Assembly (NCBI RefSeq): GCF_013283835.1 | Contig: NZ_CP054052.1 | Coordinates: 1,860,001 to 1,924,000, forward strand | From: Poseidonibacter lekithochrous | Lineage (GTDB): Bacteria; Campylobacterota; Campylobacteria; Campylobacterales; Arcobacteraceae | DNA: 64,000 nucleotides | Reading direction: 5' to 3' | Shown: in pieces, positions 36,153 to 45,533 of the stretch | How the letters are laid out: every line of letters starts with the position of its first letter | Position numbering within the stretch: the first letter of the stretch is position 1 | Position numbers and translations under genes: made by a program | Notes under the pieces: model-generated | Seen by the model: only the letters and a program-made list of their open reading frames with translations | Database searches by the model: none | What the model was told of the DNA's origin: nothing

Positions 36153-38750
36153 CTACTCTTTATTTGCTTTGTATTCAACAATAATAGGTTCAGAATAATT
36201 AGGAACATCATCATAAGTAAATATTGCATAATATTTATCTATATCTTTTGCTCCAAAATCATCATAAGTATAATCATCACTACCTGCATAAAGTTTTTGT
36301 CCATCATGAGAAGAAAGAGGTTTTCTATAGGCATTTTTAATAACCTTAACACCCTTAAAATCAGGATGATCTGGATTATCCCAAGTAAGTTTAATACGAC
36401 CACTGTCATTGATTATTTTTCCATTTGAAGGCTTATCTAAAGGAAATCTTCTTTTAGGAATATACTCAACAATTAATTTAGGAGATAAAGAAAGATTTTT
36501 AATTTCCCATGAAACTTTTTTGTCCTTAATAGCTCTTTTTGCAGAAGTTGGTTTTAAAACAAAAGCAACTGTAGCTTTCTCTTTTAATTTTTCATTTAAT
36601 GTAATTTCAGAGAAAGAATCAAACATAAAATATTGAGTTTGATTATTTTTAAGTTCAGTTGCACTTACATCATAACCAACATTTTGAATAATTTCTCTAT
36701 TTGTAATATTTTGATAATCTTGATCTATACTAGTATCTACAAACTCAAGATGGAATCTAATATCATCTTTTATATAAATACGAGTAGAGTTTAATTCAAA
36801 ATATGCTTTTGTAATCATTGTTTCATCATATGGAGGCAGGGCTGATAAATCAAATTCAAAACTAGAATAGATTGGAGCACCAGATTCATCAAAACCTGCT
36901 GTGATTTCATCTGTAATTACATTCTCTTTACTTACTGTATAAACAGCTTTTGGATAAAGAGCTGAAATATTTGGTTTTTCAGTATATGTTAATTCAAGTC
37001 TTGGTCTATATGGTAAACCCATACCAAACTTACCATATCCAATATCCCATTGCATCATTTGTCTACTTCGACCAATTCTTAACTCTTTTGGTCCTTCAAT
37101 TCTTAATACAATTTTTTCATCAACAATAGATTTTTTTAGATATTCACACTCAATTCCAGAGAAATGCCAAGATCTCCAAATACCTTGAGTTAATTGATGC
37201 GAAGCAGTTGGTCTTCCTACATATTTTAATAATTCCATATTTTCAACATCATCAAAAGATGTAATATCACCCATTTTTGTTTGATCAACAATAGCAACAT
37301 TCCACTCACCATATTTTTCAATAGTAGTTGATACTCTATTAATTGGATACAAATTAAAATCCGCAGATTTAATAAGTGCATTACTTGGTAAAGATTTTAG
37401 ATTAATAGTAACAACAGCATAAGAAACACCCTTATTTTCATCAACACCTACAAATAAAGAGTTTATTCCAAAGTGTTTAGCATTATTATTAATATTTTCA
37501 GAAACATAACCAGTCTCTTTAGCACTTGCATAATATGTTCTACTAAATTCATCATATTCAACTGTTGTTCGAACTTTAATTTGAGGATAAAATGGTGATT
37601 TTTGGAAATTATCTTTATGAACAACTCTAATATTGTAATAATAGTCTTTATTTGATGATAGGTTTATATCAGAAAATTCTAGACTTTTTGTTTTTGCAAT
37701 TAAATTACTATTATTACAATAAGTTTTATCTTTTAAACTTCTATAAATTTCAAAAAATACATCATTTTTAGATATATCATAATCCCATTTAAGATTTACA
37801 TGGTTTGAACCAAATTCTGTTACTTCAAAAGAGTTAACTCTTTTTACAATGTTATTCTTGCAATAATAAGGTGCTTCTTTAACAGCAGCTAATAAAGCAG
37901 GAATATGTTCTCTTAAATTTTCATTCATATCATCTAAATAATCAGAAATATTTCTTGTACCTACTTCAACAACACTAGAGATTATTCCCTTTGAATAATA
38001 AAACTCTCTACCACTTCCTGAAATTAATTTTGAAGGCGGTTTACCTTGGTGAATTCCATACTCTCTACCTGAAATCTTTTTAATCTCTTCTGCCATATTT
38101 GCACATAAAGTATTCATATCAGTTGTATCAATAGTATCTTCATGTCTAAAATCATGAGCAGGGAAAAATACATTTCCTTGAGAGTGATAATCTAAAGCAA
38201 TAGTAATATGATCTACATTTTTTTCTACAAAATCTTTAAGTGCTCTTGTTTCTGGTTCTGAAAAAGGTTCAGGTCCTCCATAAACATTAGAAGTTGTAGC
38301 AGTTGATTTAATAAAACCAATAGGGAAGTTTCTATTTAAATCAACACCATAGGTTCCATCAGCATTAACACGTCTATTTTTTCTCCAAAAAGAAAAATGG
38401 TTTCTAGAATATTCATAACCATCTGGATTTGCACATGGAACCATATATATAGTTGTTGTATCTAAATAAGCTTTTAGTGTTCTATCATTTTCATAATTTT
38501 CTAGAACATATTTAGCAAATTCAATAGCTAACTCATGCCCAACCCATTCTCTAGCATGAATAGTCCCTGTAAAGAATAGGGCAGGTCTTTTATTGGCTGT
38601 TTTGATATCTTTAGAGATAGTAATTAAATTAATATCTCTTTTTTCCCAAGTTTGTCCAATTGATTCTAAAGAAAAATGTGCAGGAAATCTTTCCTGCAAA
38701 TCTTTAAATATCGCTGTTGATTCATCATATGATCTATAAAGTTGTTTCAA
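36153..38750 (-). CDS. M14 zinc carboxypeptidase with FN3 and DNRLRE-like domains
   Basis: An 865-residue metallopeptidase. Residues 1-290 are an M14 carboxypeptidase with zinc ligands H65 and E68 (HAREW) and H189 (DYHSQG), substrate residues in VDLNRNF, and a catalytic glutamate at 262 (VEVGTR). Residues about 300-395 resemble fibronectin type III. About 400-590 and 595-765 look like two DNRLRE-type beta domains, and a last FN3-like domain ends the protein. There is no signal peptide, which is odd for such an architecture. The start is TTG, eight bases after AGGAG, two bases past the ATP-grasp gene. It is last in the four-gene ligase/peptidase operon and may trim a product of its ligases. 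Domain names past 300 are tentative. Confidence 0.85.
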   Translation of the reverse strand: MKQLYRSYDESTAIFKDLQERFPAHFSLESIGQTWEKRDINLITISKDIKTANKRPALFFTGTIHAREWVGHELAIEFAKYVLENYENDRTLKAYLDTTTIYMVPCANPDGYEYSRNHFSFWRKNRRVNADGTYGVDLNRNFPIGFIKSTATTSNVYGGPEPFSEPETRALKDFVEKNVDHITIALDYHSQGNVFFPAHDFRHEDTIDTTDMNTLCANMAEEIKKISGREYGIHQGKPPSKLISGSGREFYYSKGIISSVVEVGTRNISDYLDDMNENLREHIPALLAAVKEAPYYCKNNIVKRVNSFEVTEFGSNHVNLKWDYDISKNDVFFEIYRSLKDKTYCNNSNLIAKTKSLEFSDINLSSNKDYYYNIRVVHKDNFQKSPFYPQIKVRTTVEYDEFSRTYYASAKETGYVSENINNNAKHFGINSLFVGVDENKGVSYAVVTINLKSLPSNALIKSADFNLYPINRVSTTIEKYGEWNVAIVDQTKMGDITSFDDVENMELLKYVGRPTASHQLTQGIWRSWHFSGIECEYLKKSIVDEKIVLRIEGPKELRIGRSRQMMQWDIGYGKFGMGLPYRPRLELTYTEKPNISALYPKAVYTVSKENVITDEITAGFDESGAPIYSSFEFDLSALPPYDETMITKAYFELNSTRIYIKDDIRFHLEFVDTSIDQDYQNITNREIIQNVGYDVSATELKNNQTQYFMFDSFSEITLNEKLKEKATVAFVLKPTSAKRAIKDKKVSWEIKNLSLSPKLIVEYIPKRRFPLDKPSNGKIINDSGRIKLTWDNPDHPDFKGVKVIKNAYRKPLSSHDGQKLYAGSDDYTYDDFGAKDIDKYYAIFTYDDVPNYSEPIIVEYKANKE

Positions 38751-38753
38751 GGA

Positions 38754-40256
38754 TTACTCTCCTATTTTTAATCTCGATTTTAATTGAGCTAATTTATTTT
38801 TTCCAATCCCATCAAGTTCTTTTAATTGATCTAAATCGCTAAACTTTTTAACTTCTTCTTTGAAGTTTAAAATAATTTTTGCTAACTTTGAACCAATACC
38901 TTTAATCTTTTTTAAAGTATCTTCATCTGCATCATTAATATTAACTCTCATATCATCAATACTATCATCCCATACTTTTATTAACTGCTCATCTACAGAT
39001 TCTAATTCTAATAAATCACTTGAATCTGTAACAACATTATCTAATAAGTACTCTTGGATTTCTAATGCTAATTCTTCTTCCATTCCATGTAAAGTCATTA
39101 TTTGAGTTAAAGAAGCTGTGTTAAAATTAATTTTATTTACTTCAATTTTACTCTTTTTTGTATCTTTTAATAAATCTTTTTTTATAGGTAACTTCTCTGG
39201 TGCAATTGAAGCAGGAACATCATTTGGATTACTTAATAATGCTTCTTCCATATCAAACTTATCTTCTGGATCATTAATATACCAAGTACCATCACAAGAA
39301 GGTTTGTATTTACTAAATCCTATATGTCTCATAGTTCTAAGTAATGATGAATCAACTTTACCTAACTCTTCCCATGAGAATAATGGAACATGAGGCATAG
39401 GGAATCTACCATTTGAGAAGTCCCACATTAAATATTGACCAATCCAATCTCTAATATAAGGGAATGCAGCAAACGCAGTAGCACACTCTAATATATAAGC
39501 TTTATCAGTTTTTGCACAAATAGCAATATCACAAGCCCAATACTCAGCTTTTGCAGCCTTAGAAGCTTCAACTGCCAATTCTAAAGCATTCATTGGTACA
39601 TTTTCATAAGACATTGAACCACCTTGAGAAGTGTTTGTAATCCACTCCCCATCACCAGAGAATCTCCAGAATGCACAAATTGGTTTATGTCCAATTAACA
39701 TAACTCTTAAATCCCCAGAGAATTTTAAATCAATTGCATCCTGAGTATATATAGGAGAGTATTTTTTATCTTCTAACAGCTCAAAAGCTTCTTTAAAATT
39801 ATCAGCTTTATGTACATAATAACCACCATAATTAGATGGACCATAAGATCTTTTAATAATTTGAGGATATTTAGCTTTATTTTTTAAATACTTGTATCCT
39901 TTTTCATTATCATAATAGATTTTTGTTTTAGGTGCAGATAGATTATACTTATCACAAAATAAAGTAACATTCTCTTTTGACTTATTAGGAAATTGAGTTT
40001 CTAAAGATGGTACAAATCTAACATGAGGTAGTTCTTTCGAGATTTCAACAAAAGTATCATAAGCAGTTGCAGGAATATTACCAATTAATACATCGATATT
40101 CTTTGCTTTAACTTCTTTTATAAATCTCTTTTTATCATTTTTCCAATGATATACAACTTCTTCAATTTTGTCAGGCCATCCTTTAAAATTTGAGTGATCA
40201 AAAAATCTTAATACGTAATCAAGATATAAAAATCCCAATTTAGGTAATTTTGTCAT
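38754..40256 (-). CDS. ATP-grasp protein fused to helix-hairpin-helix domains
   Basis: A 500-residue protein with two parts. Residues about 1-280 form a RimK/GshB-like ATP-grasp fold: YPQIIKRSYGPSNYGG binds ATP, and GDLRVMLIGHKPICAFWRF and GGSMSYENVP follow the family path. The acidic C-lobe motif, normally ExN, reads LECATAF, so an asparagine magnesium ligand is missing and activity may be altered. After a Lys-rich linker, residues about 375-500 hold two ComEA-like helix-hairpin-helix units (INFNTASLTQI..., NINDADEDTLKKIKGIG, LDGIGKNKLAQLK), which in other proteins bind DNA. Start overlaps the previous stop as TAATG. Third gene of the operon. I know of no characterised protein of this architecture. 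Confidence 0.85.
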   Translation of the reverse strand: MTKLPKLGFLYLDYVLRFFDHSNFKGWPDKIEEVVYHWKNDKKRFIKEVKAKNIDVLIGNIPATAYDTFVEISKELPHVRFVPSLETQFPNKSKENVTLFCDKYNLSAPKTKIYYDNEKGYKYLKNKAKYPQIIKRSYGPSNYGGYYVHKADNFKEAFELLEDKKYSPIYTQDAIDLKFSGDLRVMLIGHKPICAFWRFSGDGEWITNTSQGGSMSYENVPMNALELAVEASKAAKAEYWACDIAICAKTDKAYILECATAFAAFPYIRDWIGQYLMWDFSNGRFPMPHVPLFSWEELGKVDSSLLRTMRHIGFSKYKPSCDGTWYINDPEDKFDMEEALLSNPNDVPASIAPEKLPIKKDLLKDTKKSKIEVNKINFNTASLTQIMTLHGMEEELALEIQEYLLDNVVTDSSDLLELESVDEQLIKVWDDSIDDMRVNINDADEDTLKKIKGIGSKLAKIILNFKEEVKKFSDLDQLKELDGIGKNKLAQLKSRLKIGE

Positions 40257-41173
40257 TATGCTTCCTTTATAGTTTGTTTAGTTTTTCTATCAATTAAATC
40301 AACAATAGCATCGATTTTTTTATTATTAAAATCTAATCCCATTTTTTCTTGTTCTGGTGTTGCAAAAGCAGGTATTCCGTTAACTTCCAAAACAACATAT
40401 TCTTCTTTTTTTCTATCATAAATAATATCAACACCAGCTATATCTAAGCCCGTAACTTTAACAGCCTTAAGCGCCAAATCGATTACAGCTTCGTCTGGAT
40501 CCCTTAAAAACACGCTTCCACCACTTGTTACATTTGTTCTCCAATCTTCAGAACTAGCTTTTCGTCCATAACAAGCAATATATTTACCATCTACAATATC
40601 TACTCTATAATCAGTATTATCATAATCAATAAATTTTTCAACGTAAAAATATCTTAAGTCCATTTGATTTAAAAAAGGCATTAACATATCTAAAGTTTCT
40701 TGATTTTCAATTTTTGTAAGTCCTACACCACCCCAACCATCAGTTGGTTTATAAACCATTTTGTCCCATTTTTTCATAATTGCTTTTAAATGAAAAGTAT
40801 CATCTCTATGACAAAGTTTATAATCTGCTGTATTAATCTTATTCTTTCTTAATAAAAATGATGTTTGAAATTTATCTTCAGTTAATTCAAATGCATCATA
40901 AGAATTAATCATAGGTACAACATGACTTAATGCTTTATATAAATACATTTGATATTGAGTTTGTTCCCCTGCATTATAAGAGAAAAACAAATCTAATTTA
41001 TCCAGTTTCATATCATCATATAAGATATGACCATTTTTAGCAATTGCATCTCTTAAATTAATATTTGGAATTACTTTAATATCTCTCTCTTCCAATTTTT
41101 CGATAATTTTCTTTTGAATTTCATCACCACCACCATTTTGATACATCCACATTCCAATTTTTCTACTAGCCAT
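40256..41173 (-). CDS. ATP-grasp ligase, RimK/LysX-like
   Basis: A 305-residue ATP-grasp enzyme that should form an amide bond between a carboxylate and an amine through an acyl phosphate. The ATP-binding loop is VYKPTDGWGGVG, followed by DYRVDIVDGKYIACYGRK and GGSVFLRD. The metal-binding tail is complete (AGVDII, then VLEVNGIPAF with ExN), unlike its neighbour. There is no carrier protein gene such as LysW nearby. AGAGGG precedes the ATG; the stop overlaps the next start as TAATG. Second gene of the operon, eight bases after the M20 gene. Likely substrates (amino acid, peptide or protein C-terminus) cannot be told. Confidence 0.88.
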   Translation of the reverse strand: MASRKIGMWMYQNGGGDEIQKKIIEKLEERDIKVIPNINLRDAIAKNGHILYDDMKLDKLDLFFSYNAGEQTQYQMYLYKALSHVVPMINSYDAFELTEDKFQTSFLLRKNKINTADYKLCHRDDTFHLKAIMKKWDKMVYKPTDGWGGVGLTKIENQETLDMLMPFLNQMDLRYFYVEKFIDYDNTDYRVDIVDGKYIACYGRKASSEDWRTNVTSGGSVFLRDPDEAVIDLALKAVKVTGLDIAGVDIIYDRKKEEYVVLEVNGIPAFATPEQEKMGLDFNNKKIDAIVDLIDRKTKQTIKEA

Positions 41174-41181
41174 AATTCCCT

Positions 41182-42285
41182 CTAATCCTTAAAAAATACT
41201 TCTTGATAATGACTCAATATTGTTGTCATCATCCCAATTCTTTGCTCAAATGAACTTTTCAAAGCTCTCTCTTTTTTTGTATGATCTCCATCGCCATAGG
41301 GACCAAAACCATCAAGTGTTGTTACTCCAAAAGAAGAAACAATATTTGCATCACTCACTCCACCTCTTGATTCTAAAGGTATTTTACTTTTCGTAAGTGT
41401 TTCAAAAAACTGAACTAATTGAAGTTGTTTTTCATTCTCTTCCATAACATCTCTTTGGATTATTCCATCAGCTGTTGATTTTGTGCCTTCAACAAAAGAA
41501 GTGTTAGTGATTTTTTCAACTTCATTCATAATTCGTTTTTTTTCAGATTTTTTGTCAAATCTGAACTCCATCATCATTTCACAATGGGGAGAAACAGTGT
41601 TAATTCCAATTCCACCTTCAAATTTACCAACATTGACAATGGAGCCTTCTTTCAAATTAATTAATTCAGAATATTTTTGTAGTTTTATTGCACCTTCTAA
41701 ATTAGCATTAATACCTTTTTCATAAGATGTTCCAGCATGTGAAGCTTTACCTTCAATTTTTATAATATATCTTCCAACACCTTTTCTTGCAGTAACTAAT
41801 TCTAAGTCTTTTCCAGCAGCTTCAAATACAAAACAATAATCGTAGTTTTTAGCAAGTTCTGATGTAATTTCTTTGGAATCATCACTTCCTGTTTCTTCAT
41901 CTGAAACAAGTAAAAAATCAATATTAAATATTTCTCCATTATTTTTAAAAATATTTCGTAAAGCTTCTAAAGCAACAACATTACCACCTTTCATATCACA
42001 AACCCCAGGACCATAAATCCAGTTCTCATCTTGGGTAAAACCTTCAAAATAACCTTTTGGAAATACTGTATCGTTATGACCTAATAATAAAATTCTAGGT
42101 CCTTCTTTTTGATTAGATTTAAATAATAAATGATCACCAATTAGTTCTCTTTTAAAAGTTTCTTTTTTAAAACCTAATTCTAAAAGCCATGAGGACATAA
42201 CATTGCCAACTTCGTCAACGCCATGTTTATTTTGTGTATGAGAGTTAATAATAACTATTTTTTCTAAATCTTCTAAATAGCCCAT
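41182..42285 (-). CDS. M20 metallocarboxypeptidase, CPG2-like
   Basis: A 367-residue dinuclear zinc peptidase of the M20/ArgE-DapE-CPG2 family, cytoplasmic. Metal ligands read H70 and D72 (LLLGHNDTV), D97 (GVCDMKGG), E131 with catalytic E130 (SDEETGS), E155 (FEAA) and a late His (GDGDHTKKE). HAGTSYEKGINAN marks the dimer domain. Carboxypeptidase G2 of this family removes C-terminal glutamate. It is the first gene of the ATP-grasp/peptidase operon; its promoter lies in the 265-base gap before argG. Its job may be turnover of the ligase product or release of a building block. Confidence 0.9.
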   Translation of the reverse strand: MGYLEDLEKIVIINSHTQNKHGVDEVGNVMSSWLLELGFKKETFKRELIGDHLLFKSNQKEGPRILLLGHNDTVFPKGYFEGFTQDENWIYGPGVCDMKGGNVVALEALRNIFKNNGEIFNIDFLLVSDEETGSDDSKEITSELAKNYDYCFVFEAAGKDLELVTARKGVGRYIIKIEGKASHAGTSYEKGINANLEGAIKLQKYSELINLKEGSIVNVGKFEGGIGINTVSPHCEMMMEFRFDKKSEKKRIMNEVEKITNTSFVEGTKSTADGIIQRDVMEENEKQLQLVQFFETLTKSKIPLESRGGVSDANIVSSFGVTTLDGFGPYGDGDHTKKERALKSSFEQRIGMMTTILSHYQEVFFKD

Positions 42286-42465
42286 TTGATATCCAATAAG
42301 TAAAATATTTCACTATAACACTATGAAAAATTTGCATTAAATAACTATAAATAATTTTATTGCAAATTACATTCTTTGATTATAACATAAAATCAACTTA
42401 TAAAATAACATGAGATGGTAACAATTTAGTAGCATTTTGGAAGAAAAAAAGTTTTTTTATAAAAA

Positions 42466-42501
42466 AAAAGGGAAAGTAGCAAAAATGCTACTTTCCCTTT
42501 T
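42466..42501 (-). terminator. Terminator of argG
   Basis: A 15-pair stem (42466-42480 with 42487-42501) with a six-base loop, followed on the minus strand by U-rich runs. It lies about 50 bases past the argG stop and insulates the downstream M20 operon. Confidence 0.85.
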
Positions 42502-42550
42502 ATAAGAATGAGATAAATTAATTATTTATTCTGAGTTATCTCTGTGGTTT

Positions 42551-43798
42551 TTATAAATGATAATATTTTTTATTTTCACCTGAAATGATGAATCTTAATG
42601 CATTAAGTCTAATAAACCCTTCTGCATCTTTTTGGTTATAAACTTCATCTTCTTCAAAAGTAGAGTGAGCTTCAGAGAATAATGATTTTTCAGATTCTCT
42701 TCCAACAACAACTACATTACCTTTGTAAAGTTTTAATTTAACTGTACCTTCAACATTTTGTTGTGTAGTATCAATTGCAGCTTGCATCATTTCTCTCTCT
42801 GGAGAGAACCAGTAACCTTGGTAGATTAACTTTGCATATTTAGGCATTAACTCATCTTTTAAGTGAGCAGCTTCTCTATCAAGAGTAATTGATTCAATAG
42901 CTCTGTGAGCTTTTAACATGATAGTTCCACCTGGAGTTTCGTAACAACCTCTAGCTTTCATTCCAACATATCTATTTTCAACAATGTCAATTCTTCCTAT
43001 ACCATGTTTGTTACCGTAAGTGTTTAATGTTTCTAAGATAGTTGCAGGTGACATTTCTTCACCATTAATAGAAATAGGATCACCACTTTTGTATCCAATA
43101 GTGATATATTCAGCTTCATCAGGTGCATTCTCAGGAGAATTAGACCATAACCACATTGATTCTTCAGGTTCAGCATTAGGATCTTCTAAAGATAAACCTT
43201 CATAAGAGATATGTAAAAGGTTAGCATCCATTGAATATGGGCTAACAGCTGGATTACCATTTTCATCAATATGTTTTTTATCGATTTCAATTCCATTTTC
43301 TTTTGCATATGCAAGTAATTTTTCTCTAGAGTTTAAGTCCCATTCTCTCCATGGAGCAATAACAGTAATATCAGGATTTAATCCTAAATATCCAAGTTCA
43401 AATCTAACTTGATCATTACCTTTTCCAGTTGCACCGTGAGATACAGCATCTGCACCCATTTTATTTGCAATTTCAATCTGTTTTTTAGCAATAAGCGGTC
43501 TAGCAATAGAAGTTCCTAATAGATATTCACCTTCATAAATAGCATTCGCTCTGAACATTGGGAATACGTAATCTTTTACAAATTCTTCTTTAATATCTAA
43601 TATAAAAATATTTTCTGGTTTAATTCCACAAGCTAATGCTTTTTCTCTTGCAGGTTCTACTTCTTCGCCTTGACCTAGGTCAGCAGTAAAAGTAATAACT
43701 TCAGCATTATACTCATCTTGAAGCCATTTTAAAATTGTAGAAGTATCAAGCCCACCACTGTAAGCTAGTACTACTTTTTTAACATCTTTTTTACTCAT
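42551..43798 (-). CDS. argG: Argininosuccinate synthase
   Basis: A 415-residue enzyme that joins citrulline and aspartate with ATP in arginine synthesis. The N-terminal PP-loop [36 protein letters not shown] and the citrulline-site GRIDIVENR are all present and length is normal. AGGATAAG supports the ATG. argF lies in the window at 58131, so arginine genes are scattered. Ends in a strong terminator; divergent from the S4 gene. Confidence 0.97.
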   Translation of the reverse strand: MSKKDVKKVVLAYSGGLDTSTILKWLQDEYNAEVITFTADLGQGEEVEPAREKALACGIKPENIFILDIKEEFVKDYVFPMFRANAIYEGEYLLGTSIARPLIAKKQIEIANKMGADAVSHGATGKGNDQVRFELGYLGLNPDITVIAPWREWDLNSREKLLAYAKENGIEIDKKHIDENGNPAVSPYSMDANLLHISYEGLSLEDPNAEPEESMWLWSNSPENAPDEAEYITIGYKSGDPISINGEEMSPATILETLNTYGNKHGIGRIDIVENRYVGMKARGCYETPGGTIMLKAHRAIESITLDREAAHLKDELMPKYAKLIYQGYWFSPEREMMQAAIDTTQQNVEGTVKLKLYKGNVVVVGRESEKSLFSEAHSTFEEDEVYNQKDAEGFIRLNALRFIISGENKKYYHL

Positions 43799-43855
43799 TT
43801 AACTTATCCTATACATCTAATAAATTTTAAGGTAATTATTTTATCTAATATTAGC

Positions 43856-43861
43856 TATAAT
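43856..43861 (+). promoter_or_regulatory. -10 box of the S4 gene, nearly leaderless
   Basis: Consensus TATAAT ends seven bases before the ATG at 43869, so the transcript would have at most a two-base leader. No ribosome binding site is seen. The same spacing occurs in front of recR. Confidence 0.6.
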
Positions 43862-43868
43862 CTTAATT

Positions 43869-44120
43869 ATGAGAATAGATAAATTTTTAAATGCAGTAAA
43901 TATTACAAAAAGAAGAGCAGTTGCTGAAGACATGCTGGAACACAAAGTTGTTCATATAAATGGCATAGCAGTGAAAAAAGCCAAAGAAGTTAAAGTTGGA
44001 GACATGGTTGAGATTAAATATCTTGAGAAAACCGACAAATTTCAAGTTTTACAAATCCCAACAAATAAATCAACTCCAAAATCTAAAATGGATGAATACG
44101 TTAAGAAAATTGAAGGATAA
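43869..44120 (+). CDS. S4-domain RNA-binding protein (Hsp15/RqcP-like)
   Basis: An 83-residue protein that is little more than an S4 domain (MRIDKFLNAVNITKRRAVAEDML, HINGIAVKKAKEVKVGD; residues 1-55) plus a basic tail. S4 domains bind structured rRNA or tRNA; relatives Hsp15 and RqcP act on 50S subunits stalled with nascent chains. Which job applies here is unknown. It starts the operon S4-trpD-tsaE-lptB, four bases before trpD's ATG region. Its mRNA appears leaderless. Confidence 0.85.
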   Translation: MRIDKFLNAVNITKRRAVAEDMLEHKVVHINGIAVKKAKEVKVGDMVEIKYLEKTDKFQVLQIPTNKSTPKSKMDEYVKKIEG

Positions 44121-44123
44121 ATA

Positions 44124-45104
44124 ATGTTTAATTCAGCAAAGTTAAAATTTGATGATATCTTTGAAAATAGACTTCCGGAACAAGAAGTAAAAGACTATTT
44201 AATCGAATTATATGAAAGAGGAGAAGATGCAGCTGAAATAGCAGGTGCAGCTAGTGCTATGAGAGATCATCTTATACCTTTACCAATTCATTATGATTTA
44301 AAAGAAAAACTAATTGATAATTGTGGAACAGGTGGAGATAAATCAAACTCTTTTAATGTATCTACAACTGTTTCGATTTTATTATCAGCTTGTGATTGTT
44401 ATGTTGCAAAACATGGTAATAGAAGTATTACTAGTAAATCAGGTAGTGCTGATATGCTTGAAGCATTAGGTATAAATCTTGATATGACATTAGAAAACTC
44501 AGCTAGAATGTTAGAAGATGCAGGTTTTTGTTTTATGTTTGCACAAAAACATCACCCGGCTATGAAACATATTATGCCAATAAGAAAATCAATTCCACAT
44601 AGAACAATTTTTAATATTTTAGGACCATTATCAAATCCTGCAACTGTTTCAAAACAATTAATTGGAGTATTTGATAAATCATTTATCAATAAAATTGCTT
44701 ATGCTTTAGACATGTTAGATACAAAAAGATCTATTATTGTTTCATCTAAAGATGGAATGGATGAAATTTCAATTTCGGATATTACATATGCAACATCTTT
44801 ATATAATGGAAAAGTTGAAGACTTTGAAATTAATCCAGAAAATTATGGATTAAAATTAGCTCCTAAAGAAGAGATTGTTGGTGGAGATGCAATATTTAAT
44901 GCTCAAATAACAAAAGATATTTTATCTAATAAAACAAATGATGCAAAACTTGATATTGTTCTAATTAATGCTGCTGCTGCACTTATAGTAGATGAAAAAG
45001 CTAGAGATTTCCAAGATGGAATTGAGATTGCAAGAGATGCCATTCTAAGTGGAAGAGCTAAAACTAAATTAGAAGAAATTATCAAAATTTCTAATCAATT
45101 ATAA
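44124..45104 (+). CDS. trpD: Anthranilate phosphoribosyltransferase
   Basis: A 326-residue enzyme of tryptophan synthesis that transfers phosphoribose from PRPP to anthranilate. The PRPP loop DNCGTGGDKSNSFN, the KHGNRSITS motif and the magnesium-binding DMDEIS-like DGMDEIS are present. AAGGATAA precedes the ATG. It sits alone among housekeeping genes; other trp genes but trpB (25697) are not in the window. There is no glutamine amidotransferase fusion. Length is normal. Confidence 0.95.
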   Translation: MFNSAKLKFDDIFENRLPEQEVKDYLIELYERGEDAAEIAGAASAMRDHLIPLPIHYDLKEKLIDNCGTGGDKSNSFNVSTTVSILLSACDCYVAKHGNRSITSKSGSADMLEALGINLDMTLENSARMLEDAGFCFMFAQKHHPAMKHIMPIRKSIPHRTIFNILGPLSNPATVSKQLIGVFDKSFINKIAYALDMLDTKRSIIVSSKDGMDEISISDITYATSLYNGKVEDFEINPENYGLKLAPKEEIVGGDAIFNAQITKDILSNKTNDAKLDIVLINAAAALIVDEKARDFQDGIEIARDAILSGRAKTKLEEIIKISNQL

Positions 45105-45116
45105 GATAGGATAGTT

Positions 45117-45533
45117 TTGCAAAAAGAGTTTATTTTAGAATTAGAAGAGATTGATACAATAACTCAATCCTTAAAAGAGACTATTTCAAATGAAGATTGT
45201 ATTGTAATACTAAGAGGAGATTTAGCAAGTGGAAAAACGACACTAGTTAAAAACTATGTTAAATCTCTAGGAATAGATGATTTAGTTACATCTCCTACTT
45301 TTTCACTACAATCAATTTATTCAGAAATGATATTTCATTATGATGTATATAACAAATCATTAGAAGAATTTATTGCATTAGGAATGCTAGAAGAGTTTGA
45401 AAAATCTGGTATTCATTTTGTAGAGTGGGGTGATGAAAAACTTCATAAACTTTTACTTGAATATGGTTATAACGTAATACTAGTAAAAATCACAAAAAGA
45501 GATAATAAAAGGCAATATAAAATTGAATCATAG
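45117..45533 (+). CDS. tsaE: tRNA threonylcarbamoyladenosine ATPase subunit TsaE
   Basis: A 138-residue P-loop ATPase that partners TsaB and TsaD in making t6A37 of ANN-decoding tRNAs. Walker A reads GDLASGKTTLVK, followed by the switch-type TSPTFSLQSIY and HYDVY, and WGDEKL near the end. The start is TTG at 45117, after AGGAT, twelve bases past trpD. Its last 11 bases overlap the lptB start. Confidence 0.92.
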   Translation: MQKEFILELEEIDTITQSLKETISNEDCIVILRGDLASGKTTLVKNYVKSLGIDDLVTSPTFSLQSIYSEMIFHYDVYNKSLEEFIALGMLEEFEKSGIHFVEWGDEKLHKLLLEYGYNVILVKITKRDNKRQYKIES

